Shown: positions 45,443 to 54,584, counted from the first letter of the stretch. The stretch: 64,000 bases of DNA from Flavobacterium sp. LC2016-23 (GCF_009674775.1 NZ_WKKE01000003.1:124001-188000), one strand, 5' to 3'. Notes: generated by a model not told the origin, from the letters alone. Translations and numbers: made by a program.

Positions 45443-46384
45443 ATGGAAACAGCAAAAATGCACAAGGATTTTTACAAGTCGCTGTCATTACTTGCAGAGC
45501 ATTATAATATTGAACCTATGCAAACCAACCAATTTGACTATCCGTACAATATGGCATTGGCTATAAGGGATATGGAAGAAAAGTTAAAGCAAAGTGTTCT
45601 GAATTGGCAGGAAATACGTTTGGTGCAGGACAGTAAGAAAACGTATTTTATCAGTGAGGAAAAATACAATACAGGCACTACCCTGTATTATATACCGATT
45701 GAACCGCTGTATCAGATGCTACACGACCCCAAGTATAAAAGAAACGCCCAACTGCTTATTTCTGTTTGTTCTTACCTATATCACATTGCTGATATTCCTT
45801 ATTTCAGACAGGAAAACAGTTATCTGTACTGGATGTATGAAATGCACAAAGAGTGGGCGGAGCAGGACGATGAAACTGAAGAAAATGAGCCGTGTAAACT
45901 TGAGTTTGAAAAAGCGGAATTCATTGGAGATTATATCGAGCAAAAGATTTTTCACCCTATGAGTTTACAGGTATTTCAAAAGCGTTTAGACACTTTTAAA
46001 AGAAGTAATGCATTCGACCACGAATGTTGGCTGACAGCTTCTAATGCCTTTGCACTATTTACGGAATATCCAAAGGCAAGCATTTTCCGAAATGCTCCAA
46101 TGCGGGAACAAGACCCTGATAATGACGACGACGACAATGAAACCATTGGTATGGAAAAGTATATTTCTTTTATATCGCACACAAAAGGATGGCTATACGA
46201 GAACCTTGCTCAGAGCATCAACAACGAGTTTAATGAATACGCAGAAATGCAGGAACCGACCATCTGCAAACGATTTGACACAAAAGCGGTAACGAAAAAC
46301 ACCCTTGATTTTGAGAACAGATTATTTGCCCTTTTGGACGATATATGCGATTTGCTTTATAATTATAAAACCACAAGAAAATGA
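45443..46384 (+). CDS. PRTRC-cassette hypothetical protein
   Basis: A protein of at least 313 residues starting METAKMHKDFYKSL. The same frame is open from 45209, but the first about 65 codons there are probably an out-of-frame stretch. The start could also be slightly upstream, because 'LKTSFLPRLKETETVQAC' looks coding. It is helical ('LYQMLHDPKYKRNAQLLISVCSYLYHI', 'TKGWLYENLAQSINNEFNEYAEMQ'), with a late Asp-rich stretch (DNDDDDN). Its place between proteins C and B suggests a PRTRC member, but no number is assigned. Confidence 0.7.
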   Translation: METAKMHKDFYKSLSLLAEHYNIEPMQTNQFDYPYNMALAIRDMEEKLKQSVLNWQEIRLVQDSKKTYFISEEKYNTGTTLYYIPIEPLYQMLHDPKYKRNAQLLISVCSYLYHIADIPYFRQENSYLYWMYEMHKEWAEQDDETEENEPCKLEFEKAEFIGDYIEQKIFHPMSLQVFQKRLDTFKRSNAFDHECWLTASNAFALFTEYPKASIFRNAPMREQDPDNDDDDNETIGMEKYISFISHTKGWLYENLAQSINNEFNEYAEMQEPTICKRFDTKAVTKNTLDFENRLFALLDDICDLLYNYKTTRK

Positions 46385-47109
46385 AAAATACAATAGATAT
46401 AACAGAAAGCTTTGGTACGTTGTACCATCCTAAATCTGCACTTGTTTTCTATGAAACCAAAGGAGCGGACAGCGATGTATATGTGGAGCATTTTGATATG
46501 GACAATAACGGCACTCCTGTTAATGCCCACCCACTCACAGAGAGGGAAGCAAAAGTATTGGCAAGGGCATTGGTAACAGAAAAGGACAAGGAACAAGATT
46601 TTTTAAAATCCAATGGGATTTTGGGGTCGAACATACTGCATATCAATCCTAATAAAGAGAAAGGTACTGTACTATGGCACTCAAAAGCACAAAAGCGACA
46701 ACTGTATTTTGTGGAGAATTTGGATATACCCAACGGAATTGCGTATGTACCACCAATGATTTGGTATGCCAACAAAAACAGCCTTACGGTTTATGCACTT
46801 GTAAGCGATAGAAGACCAACAGAGAAAACACCTTTGTATTGCGCACCATTTTTTAACATCTACCAAGATGGGAAAGTATGTATGGGTTCGGTCAATATCA
46901 ATATCAAAAACTCCGCTTCGATAGAAGAATTTACACTTGCTTGGGAAGATTACTTTTTCAACAGTTACTTCAGCCATTTACTAGGAAACAACAGTCCGAT
47001 ACAAGGCAATTGTGTAAACCTTTGGAAAGAGCTTATCCAAACGGGTAAACCTTTTCCTAAAGAAGTATTGAAAAAAAACAACAAAACACTTAAAAATCTA
47101 TTGCCATGA
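46381..47109 (+). CDS. PRTRC system protein B
   Basis: A 242-residue protein starting MKNTIDITESFGTLYHPKSAL that matches PRTRC protein B ('ALVFYETKG', 'YVPPMIWYANKNSLTVYAL', 'LYCAPFFNIYQDGKVCMGSVNI', 'FTLAWEDYFFNSYFSHLLGNNSPI'). It overlaps the previous gene by 4 bases and ThiF by 4 bases, showing a tight operon. Confidence 0.88.
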   Translation: MKNTIDITESFGTLYHPKSALVFYETKGADSDVYVEHFDMDNNGTPVNAHPLTEREAKVLARALVTEKDKEQDFLKSNGILGSNILHINPNKEKGTVLWHSKAQKRQLYFVENLDIPNGIAYVPPMIWYANKNSLTVYALVSDRRPTEKTPLYCAPFFNIYQDGKVCMGSVNINIKNSASIEEFTLAWEDYFFNSYFSHLLGNNSPIQGNCVNLWKELIQTGKPFPKEVLKKNNKTLKNLLP

Positions 47110-47912
47110 ATACCGAGAAAACAAAAATACATTTTACGGATAACTACCTCATAAATCCGACTAACCCTATCACTGTGAACATAATTGGTGCAGGAGGCAC
47201 GGGTTCAAAAGTACTGACCGCCTTAATGGAAATGAACCACAGTTTAGTTGAACTTGGACACGCAGGACTATCCGTTCGCCTTTGGGACGACGATGTTATC
47301 ACGACTGCCAATTTGGGCAGACAGCGTTTTGCCGAGTGCGAGGTTGGCTTATGTAAATCCGTTGCCCTGATAAACCGAGCCAATCGTTTTATGGGAACTT
47401 ATTGGAAATCGGAAACGGTGAAATTTGAGAAAGATAGTTTGGGAAGACTGCCTCAAAATGCAGAGGCAACTATCTATATTACTTGTGTGGACAATGTACA
47501 GGCGAGGTTTGGCGTTGCTGAAATACTTAAAGAATTATGCAACCGTAGAAATCATAGAGATACGCCAAAATACTGGTTAGACTTTGGCAACAGCCAACAT
47601 ACAGGACAGGTCATATTATCCACTATTGGAGAAATTAAGCAACCCAACTCTGAGAAGTATGAAACGGTGGCAAGCCTGCCATTTGTTACCGAAGAATTTG
47701 GGGAATTGCTACTACAGTCCGAAGAACAGGACGACACACCAAGCTGTTCCTTAGCAGAAGCCTTGGAAAAACAGGAATTATTTATCAATTCTGCCTTGGC
47801 ACAAATGGGATGTTCGCTGTTGTGGAGTTTGTTCCGCTACGGAATGACCGAGTACAGGGGTTTTTTCCTTAATCTTGGAAATTTTCAGTCACAGCCCCTC
47901 AAAGTCGCCTGA
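47106..47912 (+). CDS. PRTRC system ThiF-family protein
   Basis: A 268-residue Rossmann-fold protein related to ThiF/E1-type adenylating enzymes. 'VNIIGAGGTGSKVLTALMEMN' is the nucleotide-binding loop and 'VRLWDDDVITTANLGRQRF' the following Asp-rich segment of ThiF. The C-terminal half is family specific and lacks the usual CxxC zinc pairs. It is the last PRTRC gene and ends at a terminator. Confidence 0.9.
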   Translation: MNTEKTKIHFTDNYLINPTNPITVNIIGAGGTGSKVLTALMEMNHSLVELGHAGLSVRLWDDDVITTANLGRQRFAECEVGLCKSVALINRANRFMGTYWKSETVKFEKDSLGRLPQNAEATIYITCVDNVQARFGVAEILKELCNRRNHRDTPKYWLDFGNSQHTGQVILSTIGEIKQPNSEKYETVASLPFVTEEFGELLLQSEEQDDTPSCSLAEALEKQELFINSALAQMGCSLLWSLFRYGMTEYRGFFLNLGNFQSQPLKVA

Positions 47913-47927
47913 TCCGAAAATCGGGCG

Positions 47928-47971
47928 GCAAAAAGACACTCCCTCCCAAAAGGTCGGGACAGTCTTTTTGC
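47928..47971 (+). terminator. Terminator of the PRTRC operon
   Basis: GCAAAAAGAC (47928-47937) pairs with GTCTTTTTGC (47962-47971), 15 bases after the ThiF stop; a TTTTA run follows. The remaining about 290 bases to the next gene hold no other gene. Confidence 0.85.
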
Positions 47972-48259
47972 TTTTAAGCGGTGCACCCACTTTAATAAAA
48001 ATGCACAATGCGCCATTTTATCAAACAGGCTGCGAAAATTTTATAAGGGATATGCAGTATCCCTTTTGTTATTTAAGAGAACTTCTTTTCTTTCCGTAAA
48101 AGCGGCCAAAGAAAAGATTCTGTGTTATAAACCAAATATATTTTTTAAAAAAGATAGAAATTTAATACTATCTCTTCTCTAATTCTCGCTATATATTATT
48201 TAAAAATAACAGTTGATGTTCTAATTCTTTATTACTATGTGAAATTGAGCATAAATTTA

Positions 48260-48267
48260 TACATTTG
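48260..48267 (+). promoter_or_regulatory. -7 element close to the 48272 ATG
   Basis: TACATTTG (TAnnTTTG) ends only 4 bases before the ATG at 48272, so a transcript starting about 7 bases after the G would begin at or just after the ATG, i.e. leaderless or nearly so. Confidence 0.5.
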
Positions 48268-48271
48268 CCAA

Positions 48272-48583
48272 ATGAAAAATTTATCATTCATATTGGCTTT
48301 TATGGTGTTGATTCTATCAACAGCACCATCATGCTTAAGGGAAGATAGATGTATTAAACCTAGACAGCAAACAACACAAAACGACAAACAAGGAAAAGAC
48401 GGTTGTACGAAATGTTGTTCGCCATTTATGAATTGTAATACCTGTATGGGGTTTGTAATGACCTTTTATCATTTTTCAATTATACATCCAGTCATAGAAA
48501 CTGAAAAAAAAATAGCACTAAGTTTTATAAAACCTATTTCAGATTTCCCTTATTCTGTTTGGCATCCTCCACAACTTACTTAA
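48272..48583 (+). CDS. Small Cys-rich exported protein (DUF6660-like)
   Basis: A 103-residue protein starting MKNLSFILAFMVLILSTAPS, with a lipobox-like SCLRE (Cys near residue 21) and a Cys-rich middle ('GCTKCCSPFMNCNTCMGF'). The frame extends to a GTG at 48239, but the promoter overlaps that part. I recall such proteins (DUF6660) upstream of TonB-dependent receptors and cation exporters. It may bind a metal in the periplasm. Confidence 0.65.
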   Translation: MKNLSFILAFMVLILSTAPSCLREDRCIKPRQQTTQNDKQGKDGCTKCCSPFMNCNTCMGFVMTFYHFSIIHPVIETEKKIALSFIKPISDFPYSVWHPPQLT

Positions 48584-48668
48584 TGTGTAGCTCTTACAGC
48601 ACAAATTAATTCGTAACGATGCTTCGCGTTGTTATCCTTATCTATTCACATTAAGTATCATCTTTACA

Positions 48669-50840
48669 ATGAAAAAAAAACTCATTGTGTCATTTCTTAT
48701 GGCACTAAACCTTTGTGCATATGCACAAAACACATTAAATATTGTTGTCAAAAGCATTGAAACAAATGAACCATTAAATGGTGTAACAGCATCTATAAAA
48801 GGAACGTCAATCGCCGCGACGTCTGACGAAAATGGGCAAATCACATTAGCAAATATTCCTGACGGATTACAGGGAATCAAATTCAATTATATGGACTTTA
48901 ATGAACATATTGAAACCTTAGAATTTCCATTAAAGGACAAGAATGTTATTGAAATCTTACTTCAAGAAAGTTCAGAAGAATTGGATCAAGTAGTAATATC
49001 GTCTACAAGAAGTACAAGGAGCATACAAAATATTCCTACCCGGATTGAATTTATAGGAAGTGAAGAATTGGTGGAGAAGGGCAATATGAAACCTGGAGAT
49101 ATTCGTATGCTTTTAGCAGAAAGCACAGGTATTCATGTACAGACCACATCGCCAACAAGTGCGAATGCAAGTATTCGTATTCAAGGGCTTGACGGTAGAT
49201 ATACGCAAATCCTTAAGGACGGTTTTCCCATTTATTCTGGTGCATCAAGCGGATTGGGTCTTTTACAGATACCGCCACTTGACCTTAAACAGGTTGAGGT
49301 CATCAAAGGTTCGGCATCCACTCTATATGGTGGCGGAGCGATCGCTGGATTGGTAAACCTGATCTCTAAAACGCCAACTGAAGAAAGAGATTTACGTTTT
49401 CAAATCAACGGAACATCAGGCAGAGGTTTGGATATTAACGGTTTTTACGGGCAACGGTTCAATAAAATAGGAACTACTATATTTGCTTCGCACAATCGCA
49501 ACGGAGCTTACGACCCTGCTCAAATTGGCTTTTCTGCCATTCCACAATTTGAACGCTACGTACTGAATCCTAAATTATTTGTTTATTTCAATGATAAAAC
49601 GAAAATGAATTTTGGCATCAATACAACCATTGAAAACCGTTTAGGAGGAGATATGCTTTACATTAAAGGTAAGGGAGATAACCTCCATCAATATTTTGAG
49701 AAAAACAAAACACAACGCTATTCAACACAATTTGTATTAGACCATTTGATTACTCAAAACAGTTCTTTTCAAATCAAAAACAGTGTAAGTTATTTCAATA
49801 GAAATATAACCATTCCTGACTATGAGTTTGAGGGATCGCAAATAGCCACTTTTACCGAAGCCAATTATACCAGCAGTACAGAAAAATCGGAATGGGTAGC
49901 AGGAATTAATATATGGACAGATAATTTTAAGGAAAAAGAGTTCACTGCTTTTCCGTTAAGAGATTACAACCAAAGTACAATCGGAGCTTTTGTACAAAAC
50001 TCATGGAAAGCTACAGATTGGCTTAATTTAGAAGCAGGTATCCGTACAGACTACGTTGTGGATTATGGGGCAGTATTCTTACCGAGAGTTTCAGCTCTTT
50101 TCCAAATTGCCGAGGGTCTAACATCAAGAATTGGAGGCGGATTTGGCTACAAAACACCTACTATATTTACGGAAGAAAGCGAACGTATACAATATCAAAA
50201 CGTATTGCCTATCGACGATAAAACCAATAAATTGGAAAAAAGCTACGGTGCAAATGCAGATATTAATTATCGCATTCGTATTGGAGAGGAATGGTCATTC
50301 AGCATAAACCAATTGTTCTTTTATACATACTTGGATAATCCTTTATTACTTGAAAAACCATCTACAAATCTGTATCAGTTCGTAAATTCACCGGGCTACA
50401 TTCATACCAAAGGAACAGAAACTAATATTAAAATCGGTTATGATGACCTGAAATTGTTTTTAGGTTACACTTATACAGATGCCCGACTAAAGCAATACGG
50501 AACAAATACCGAAAGTCCGCTAACACCTAGACACCGCATTAATTCTGTACTGATGTATGAAATAGAAGATAAGTGGAAAGTTGGTTTGGAAGCCTATTAT
50601 TTCAGTCCTCAAAAACTAAATGACGGGACTATGGGAAAGGATTATGTTATTTGCGGATTGATGGCTGAAAAGATTTGGGAGAGATTTTCTCTATATGCCA
50701 ATTTTGAAAACTTCCTTGATACACGACAAACTCGCTTTGACAGTATCTATACCGGAACAATAAGCAATCCCGTTTTTAAAGACATCTATGCCCCATTGGA
50801 CGGGTTTGTAGTTAACATAGGTATAAAATTAAAACTCTAA
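48669..50840 (+). CDS. TonB-dependent receptor
   Basis: A 723-residue outer-membrane receptor. A signal peptide (MKKKLIVSFLMALNLCAYAQ) is followed by a CarboxypepD_reg-like domain ('NTLNIVVKSIETNEPLNGVTASIKGTS', about 20-105), a plug domain ('GDIRMLLAESTGIHVQTTSPTSANASIRIQGLDGRYTQILKDGFPIY') and a 22-strand barrel ending in '...VNIGIKLKL'. The ligand may be a metal chelate, given the neighbours. It is 4 bases before the cation transporter gene. Confidence 0.93.
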   Translation: MKKKLIVSFLMALNLCAYAQNTLNIVVKSIETNEPLNGVTASIKGTSIAATSDENGQITLANIPDGLQGIKFNYMDFNEHIETLEFPLKDKNVIEILLQESSEELDQVVISSTRSTRSIQNIPTRIEFIGSEELVEKGNMKPGDIRMLLAESTGIHVQTTSPTSANASIRIQGLDGRYTQILKDGFPIYSGASSGLGLLQIPPLDLKQVEVIKGSASTLYGGGAIAGLVNLISKTPTEERDLRFQINGTSGRGLDINGFYGQRFNKIGTTIFASHNRNGAYDPAQIGFSAIPQFERYVLNPKLFVYFNDKTKMNFGINTTIENRLGGDMLYIKGKGDNLHQYFEKNKTQRYSTQFVLDHLITQNSSFQIKNSVSYFNRNITIPDYEFEGSQIATFTEANYTSSTEKSEWVAGINIWTDNFKEKEFTAFPLRDYNQSTIGAFVQNSWKATDWLNLEAGIRTDYVVDYGAVFLPRVSALFQIAEGLTSRIGGGFGYKTPTIFTEESERIQYQNVLPIDDKTNKLEKSYGANADINYRIRIGEEWSFSINQLFFYTYLDNPLLLEKPSTNLYQFVNSPGYIHTKGTETNIKIGYDDLKLFLGYTYTDARLKQYGTNTESPLTPRHRINSVLMYEIEDKWKVGLEAYYFSPQKLNDGTMGKDYVICGLMAEKIWERFSLYANFENFLDTRQTRFDSIYTGTISNPVFKDIYAPLDGFVVNIGIKLKL

Positions 50841-50844
50841 GCAG

Positions 50845-51639
50845 ATGAATAAAACCATATTCAATATAACTAAAATGGATTGCCCTAGCGAGGAGCAATT
50901 GATTCGTATGAAATTGCAAAATTTAGATACGGTAAAATCATTGGAATTTGATATTCCCAATAGAAAACTGGACGTTTATCACAATGAAAACCCAGGAACA
51001 ATTTTATCCGCTTTGGAAGCACTGAACCTAAATACAACATTGATTTCTACTGAAGAAAGCCAAGCAGTCTTTGCAACAGATACAAACAATAAGCAACGGA
51101 AACTGCTTTGGACAGTACTGCTTATAAACTTCCTCTTTTTCGGATTCGAAATGTCGTTTGGTATTCTTTCTAATTCAATGGGATTGGTAGCGGATAGCTT
51201 GGATATGCTTGCCGATAGTATTGTTTATGCCCTGGCATTATTTGCCGTTGGTGGCACGATAGAAAGAAAAGGCAACATCGCCAAATTTGCGGGTTACTTT
51301 CAAATTCTATTAGCTGTTATAGGATTTATTGAAGTTATCAGACGTTTTATAGGAATAGAACAAATGCCCGATTTTAAAACAATGATTATCGTTTCTGTTC
51401 TGGCGTTGATAGCAAATGTATTATGTCTTTACCTATTACAAAAGAGCAAAAGCAAGGAAGCGCACATGCAGGCTTCCATGATTTTTACATCGAACGATGT
51501 CATTATTAATTCAGGTGTTATCATTGCAGCTATTTTAGTTAAGTTGCTAAATTCAAGTTATCCCGATCTTATTATTGGAGCGGTTGTATTCCTAATTGTG
51601 GCAAAAGGTGCGTATCGCATTCTAAAACTTGCAAAATAA
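50845..51639 (+). CDS. CDF-family cation transporter with HMA-like N-terminus
   Basis: A 264-residue exporter. Residues 1-70 resemble an HMA domain with MDCPSEE in place of the usual MxCxxC (a single Cys). The CDF core has six segments, including 'SNSMGLVADSLDMLADSIVYALAL' with the D-x3-D metal site in helix 2. The cation (Zn, Co, Fe or Cu) cannot be set from sequence. It forms an import/export pair with the TonB receptor as cargo. Confidence 0.88.
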   Translation: MNKTIFNITKMDCPSEEQLIRMKLQNLDTVKSLEFDIPNRKLDVYHNENPGTILSALEALNLNTTLISTEESQAVFATDTNNKQRKLLWTVLLINFLFFGFEMSFGILSNSMGLVADSLDMLADSIVYALALFAVGGTIERKGNIAKFAGYFQILLAVIGFIEVIRRFIGIEQMPDFKTMIIVSVLALIANVLCLYLLQKSKSKEAHMQASMIFTSNDVIINSGVIIAAILVKLLNSSYPDLIIGAVVFLIVAKGAYRILKLAK

Positions 51640-51684
51640 TAATGAAGGTTAACAGAATTGTTCGTGAGAAAGCATAACACTGCG

Positions 51685-51761
51685 GATGAATTTCTTATTG
51701 AGAATTCATCTTGTTTTGCATATTTATTATTGGGTAGCATATAAAACAGCTACCCTTTTTT
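51685..51761 (+). terminator. Tandem terminators after the CDF gene
   Basis: Two hairpins: GATGAATT (51685-51692) with AATTCATC (51703-51710), and GGGTAGC (51732-51738) with GCTACCC (51749-51755), the second followed by TTTTTT. They separate the metal cargo from the convergent minus-strand regulators. Confidence 0.85.
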
Positions 51762-51957
51762 CATTTTATTACATGGTTATTGTTTCTGTTGTAGTACTCT
51801 GATTGTGATAATTTGGGCAATAAGACGTATTTGATTTCCATAGGATAAGCTCTTTAAAGCAAAATCTATCTCACTTTTCCTCACTTAGATTATATTATAC
51901 AAACATAGGAGAAGCAAAAGAACGCCGCAATTCGGACAGCTTTTTATAATTGTTATC

Positions 51958-52515
51958 CTATTTAACTGGGACTGTTTTCCAAACAGAAAAACCCTTAAAA
52001 AGATGTTCAATGTGTTCAAACTCAATAAAAGCGATCAGTTCATTTTTACACTTCCCTTTAAATCCCCTGAAACACTGAAAATCCTTGAGGGGGATATTTG
52101 CAAGTTCCCCTATGGTAGTAATCCCTAAAGCCTCGATTATAGTGAACATTCTCTTGCTGAAAGGAAAATGGGTATCATATAGCAATTTATTCAGGTCAGT
52201 TTCAGCTTTACTTCTTCTTTTTTTAATCCGCCCTGTTTCGTATTCAAAGTCCTCTTTTAACTGCTCTAATTTCTGTTTATAGTGGTCTATATCGTCAAGC
52301 AGTTCAGTAACACACTTCACTTTTTCAAATGTCCTTTCATATAATCTACGGACACTCTCGCCGGTGACCCCGTAATTGTCACCCAACTCCTTAAGGGTCA
52401 TTTTATCTATCAAAAGTTTCTGGAGTATATCATATTCCTTTTCAGAAAGTACCTTTCTGGACATTTCGATATAAAATCTATTGGTACGGTCTATCAGTGT
52501 ATTAGTTAACATCAT
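51958..52515 (-). CDS. Sigma-70 region 4-like HTH fused to an RNA polymerase alpha-CTD-like domain
   Basis: A 185-residue protein. Residues 20-70 have a sigma-region-4-type HTH: 'VLSEKEYDILQKLLIDKMTLKELGDNYGVTGESVRRLYERTFEKV'. Residues about 120-175 resemble the alpha-CTD helix-hairpin-helix ('FSKRMFTIIEALGITTIGELANIPLKDFQCFRGFKGKCKNELIAFIEF'). The combination could recruit RNA polymerase to element promoters. It is next to a response regulator in front of the tra operon, so it is probably an element regulator. Confidence 0.75.
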   Translation of the reverse strand: MMLTNTLIDRTNRFYIEMSRKVLSEKEYDILQKLLIDKMTLKELGDNYGVTGESVRRLYERTFEKVKCVTELLDDIDHYKQKLEQLKEDFEYETGRIKKRRSKAETDLNKLLYDTHFPFSKRMFTIIEALGITTIGELANIPLKDFQCFRGFKGKCKNELIAFIEFEHIEHLFKGFSVWKTVPVK

Positions 52516-52589
52516 TCGTAAGATTGTAGTTAAGTGTCGTCACAAAGTATATATAGTGCCGCACATTAAATTTGTAGCGTGCATCTGAA

Positions 52590-53042
52590 TTAAGCCAAAT
52601 CGCTGTTTCCTGCTAAGTAGGTTAAGGCAGTTTTACTTATTGTCTCGCTGAAATAATACTCTCCCTGATCCAGCTTGATTACAGCTTTTTTTAGTTTTTC
52701 AGGAGCAGAACCTTTCAGTACGTAGCCCCGAACGCCAAGGCTAAGCATTTCGATTATACTTTTCTTATTGTCAAGACTGCTGAAAACCAATATCTTGATC
52801 TCTGGGTATCTTTCTGCCATCTGCCTGGCTGTCTGGTAACCATCCATAACAGGCATGCTGATATCAAGAATACAAATGTCCGGCAGTACTTCCTGCATCT
52901 GCAAACCCTCGATTGCTTCCTGACCGTTAGCAGCCTGAAGCACCACTTTAAAATTACTATATTCCAAAAAATTTTGAAGGGATATTCTAAGACCTTCATG
53001 GTCATCAATTAAGGCAATCGTAATCTGATTCTCTTTTTCCAT
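52590..53042 (-). CDS. Response regulator receiver protein without an output domain
   Basis: A 150-residue protein made of a REC domain: 'ITIALIDDHEGLRISLQNFLEY' (acidic pocket), 'ICILDISMPVMDGY' (phospho-acceptor Asp), 'KILVFSSLDN' and 'GVRGYVLKGSAPEKLKKAV' (Lys). The closest layout is NarL/LuxR, but the HTH output part is missing after residue 130. No histidine kinase is nearby. It may work as a phosphate sink or pair with the neighbouring sigma/alpha-CTD protein. Confidence 0.82.
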   Translation of the reverse strand: MEKENQITIALIDDHEGLRISLQNFLEYSNFKVVLQAANGQEAIEGLQMQEVLPDICILDISMPVMDGYQTARQMAERYPEIKILVFSSLDNKKSIIEMLSLGVRGYVLKGSAPEKLKKAVIKLDQGEYYFSETISKTALTYLAGNSDLA

Positions 53043-53571
53043 TATTCCTTATTTAATGTTGAACAAATTATAGAAAATAATGACCCATAATTTGTCGCCA
53101 TAGGACTTTCGTCCTATATGTAGTGATTAAAGACTTTATTAATACTTCAGAGTAATAATAAAAGGTCTTTATAAATTACTTGTCGATAACTGAAAATATG
53201 TTCCTGCTTAGTTAAGTAGCCGTAATCGCCGTTCTATAAAAAATATGGCGCAGACCACTACACTTATCGGAACTGAGGCACTGGTATACCCGACCACGAA
53301 TAAGCGAGCGCCCACGCCAATGGCATGAGCGTCCTTACTTATTTGTCTCGCGGTCTTTAAAAATTACCAGTTTTCAGTTACCGAGCCCTAAGCAAAAACA
53401 CTAAATGAGTTTTCTATATTTTGTCCAAAGATAGTAACGTTTGTGAAGTTATCCAATGTTTCTTTAACAGAATCCATTAATAATTGACAATAAAACAACC
53501 CGAAGATGATCTCCGGGTTGTGCTTAAAAAAATCTAAATTTTACTGTTTATATTAAACTAATATTGTACTC
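53043..53571. other. Gene-free stretch with GC-rich inverted-repeat character
   Basis: A 529-base region between the response regulator and the tra operon end. About 53284-53360 contains GACCACGAATAAGCGAG and a near-complement CTTATTTGTCTCGCGGTC, with CCACGCC/GGCATGAGCG inside. This may fold as a structured RNA or mark a transfer or regulatory site. At 53495-53521 is the tra operon terminator. Confidence 0.4.
53495..53521 (-). terminator. Terminator of the tra operon
   Basis: ACAACCCG (53495-53502) pairs with CGGGTTGT (53514-53521); on the minus strand a TTTTA run follows. It ends the traE-traQ transcript about 50 bases after traQ. Confidence 0.85.
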
Positions 53572-54012
53572 TTAATCGCTACTGTTAAATTCAAAACTCA
53601 ATTGTTTTTCATTCCCAAAGTTATCTGAAATCCACACTTCAAAAGACTGGGAAACGGTGGAGTTTGAAGTGTAATACAGTCTGAACTGTTCTGTTGGTAT
53701 CGAATATAAATCATTTGGCTGGTAAGCCGGTTCATTGTAATAACGTAATGTGCCCTGTCCGTCGAATTGAAAATAGCGAATAAAATAGTGCGTACCTGTG
53801 TAATTACCTGTAGGCTCTATTGTTAACCTTATTTCTACGGTATCTCCAATGGCAATTTCCTTGGGTACGGGCATAACATTTACCTCAAATGGGAACTCAT
53901 GCTGTATTTCCAGTTCTTCCTTATCACAGGATAAGAGTGTAGCAGAACTTAGCAGGACTGCCAGCAATATCGGCAGTAACCCTATTCTCAACTTATTAAA
54001 AAATGCTGTCAT
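53572..54012 (-). CDS. traQ: Conjugative transfer protein TraQ-like (DUF3872)
   Basis: A 146-residue lipoprotein-like protein: signal segment with LLSCD (lipobox Cys about residue 29). The DUF3872 core is 'PFEVNVMPVPKEIAIGDTVEIRLTIEPTGNYTGTHYFIRYFQFDGQGTLRYY' ending 'VSQSFEVWISDNFGNEKQLSFEF'. It is the last gene of the tra operon. In Bacteroidota elements TraQ is an envelope accessory of the mating apparatus. Confidence 0.85.
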   Translation of the reverse strand: MTAFFNKLRIGLLPILLAVLLSSATLLSCDKEELEIQHEFPFEVNVMPVPKEIAIGDTVEIRLTIEPTGNYTGTHYFIRYFQFDGQGTLRYYNEPAYQPNDLYSIPTEQFRLYYTSNSTVSQSFEVWISDNFGNEKQLSFEFNSSD

Positions 54013-54023
54013 CGTTTTTCGTT

Positions 54024-54584
54024 TTAAAAATTAAATCTTAATCCCACACCTGCGGATGGACGGAGCTGTTTCAGGTCAGTACCCCACAAAACTTTTGTAC
54101 GCCCTTGCAGGACTAGTACAAATCGGTCAGATAGGTATGTTTCAAAAGACAGCCGTCCGCCAGCACCGTAAATGAAATTGTCTTCACTTACAATTTTCGC
54201 CCCGTCAAATAAAAGCTCTTCGCCTCGATTGATACTTTCATACCCGACTACACCTGTTATGGCTGCATTGAATATAATGTTCTTACGGGTATCACCCAGC
54301 AGCAAGAAACTGTAGCCGCCTTCTGCGGTATAGGTCTCCTGCGGAATGCGGAGGTCTTTATATTGATAATATTGGTGTGCATATTCTAAAGCCCAAAGCT
54401 GGTAATTCCCGTTTTTACCATTTACGATCATAGCCGCATTAATGTAAAAATCATTGCCGATTTTGTCATTGGATAATACACCTGAATTTACTTCCAGTCC
54501 TTTTTGTTTAGGCAGCATACGTTGTGCCTGTGCAATTGTGATACTCATCAAAACGAGCATTACTGTATAGATATACTTTTTCAT
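54024..54584 (-). CDS. traO: Conjugative transfer protein TraO
   Basis: A 186-residue exported protein with signal peptide (MKKYIYTVMLVLMSITIAQAQ) and a beta-barrel-like mature part ('GLEVNSGVLSNDKIGNDFYINAAMIVNGKNGNYQLWALEYAHQYYQYK', ending 'GVGLRFNF'). It matches the TraO family of conjugative transposons and probably sits in the outer membrane. It lies 11 bases upstream of traQ. Confidence 0.85.
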   Translation of the reverse strand: MKKYIYTVMLVLMSITIAQAQRMLPKQKGLEVNSGVLSNDKIGNDFYINAAMIVNGKNGNYQLWALEYAHQYYQYKDLRIPQETYTAEGGYSFLLLGDTRKNIIFNAAITGVVGYESINRGEELLFDGAKIVSEDNFIYGAGGRLSFETYLSDRFVLVLQGRTKVLWGTDLKQLRPSAGVGLRFNF

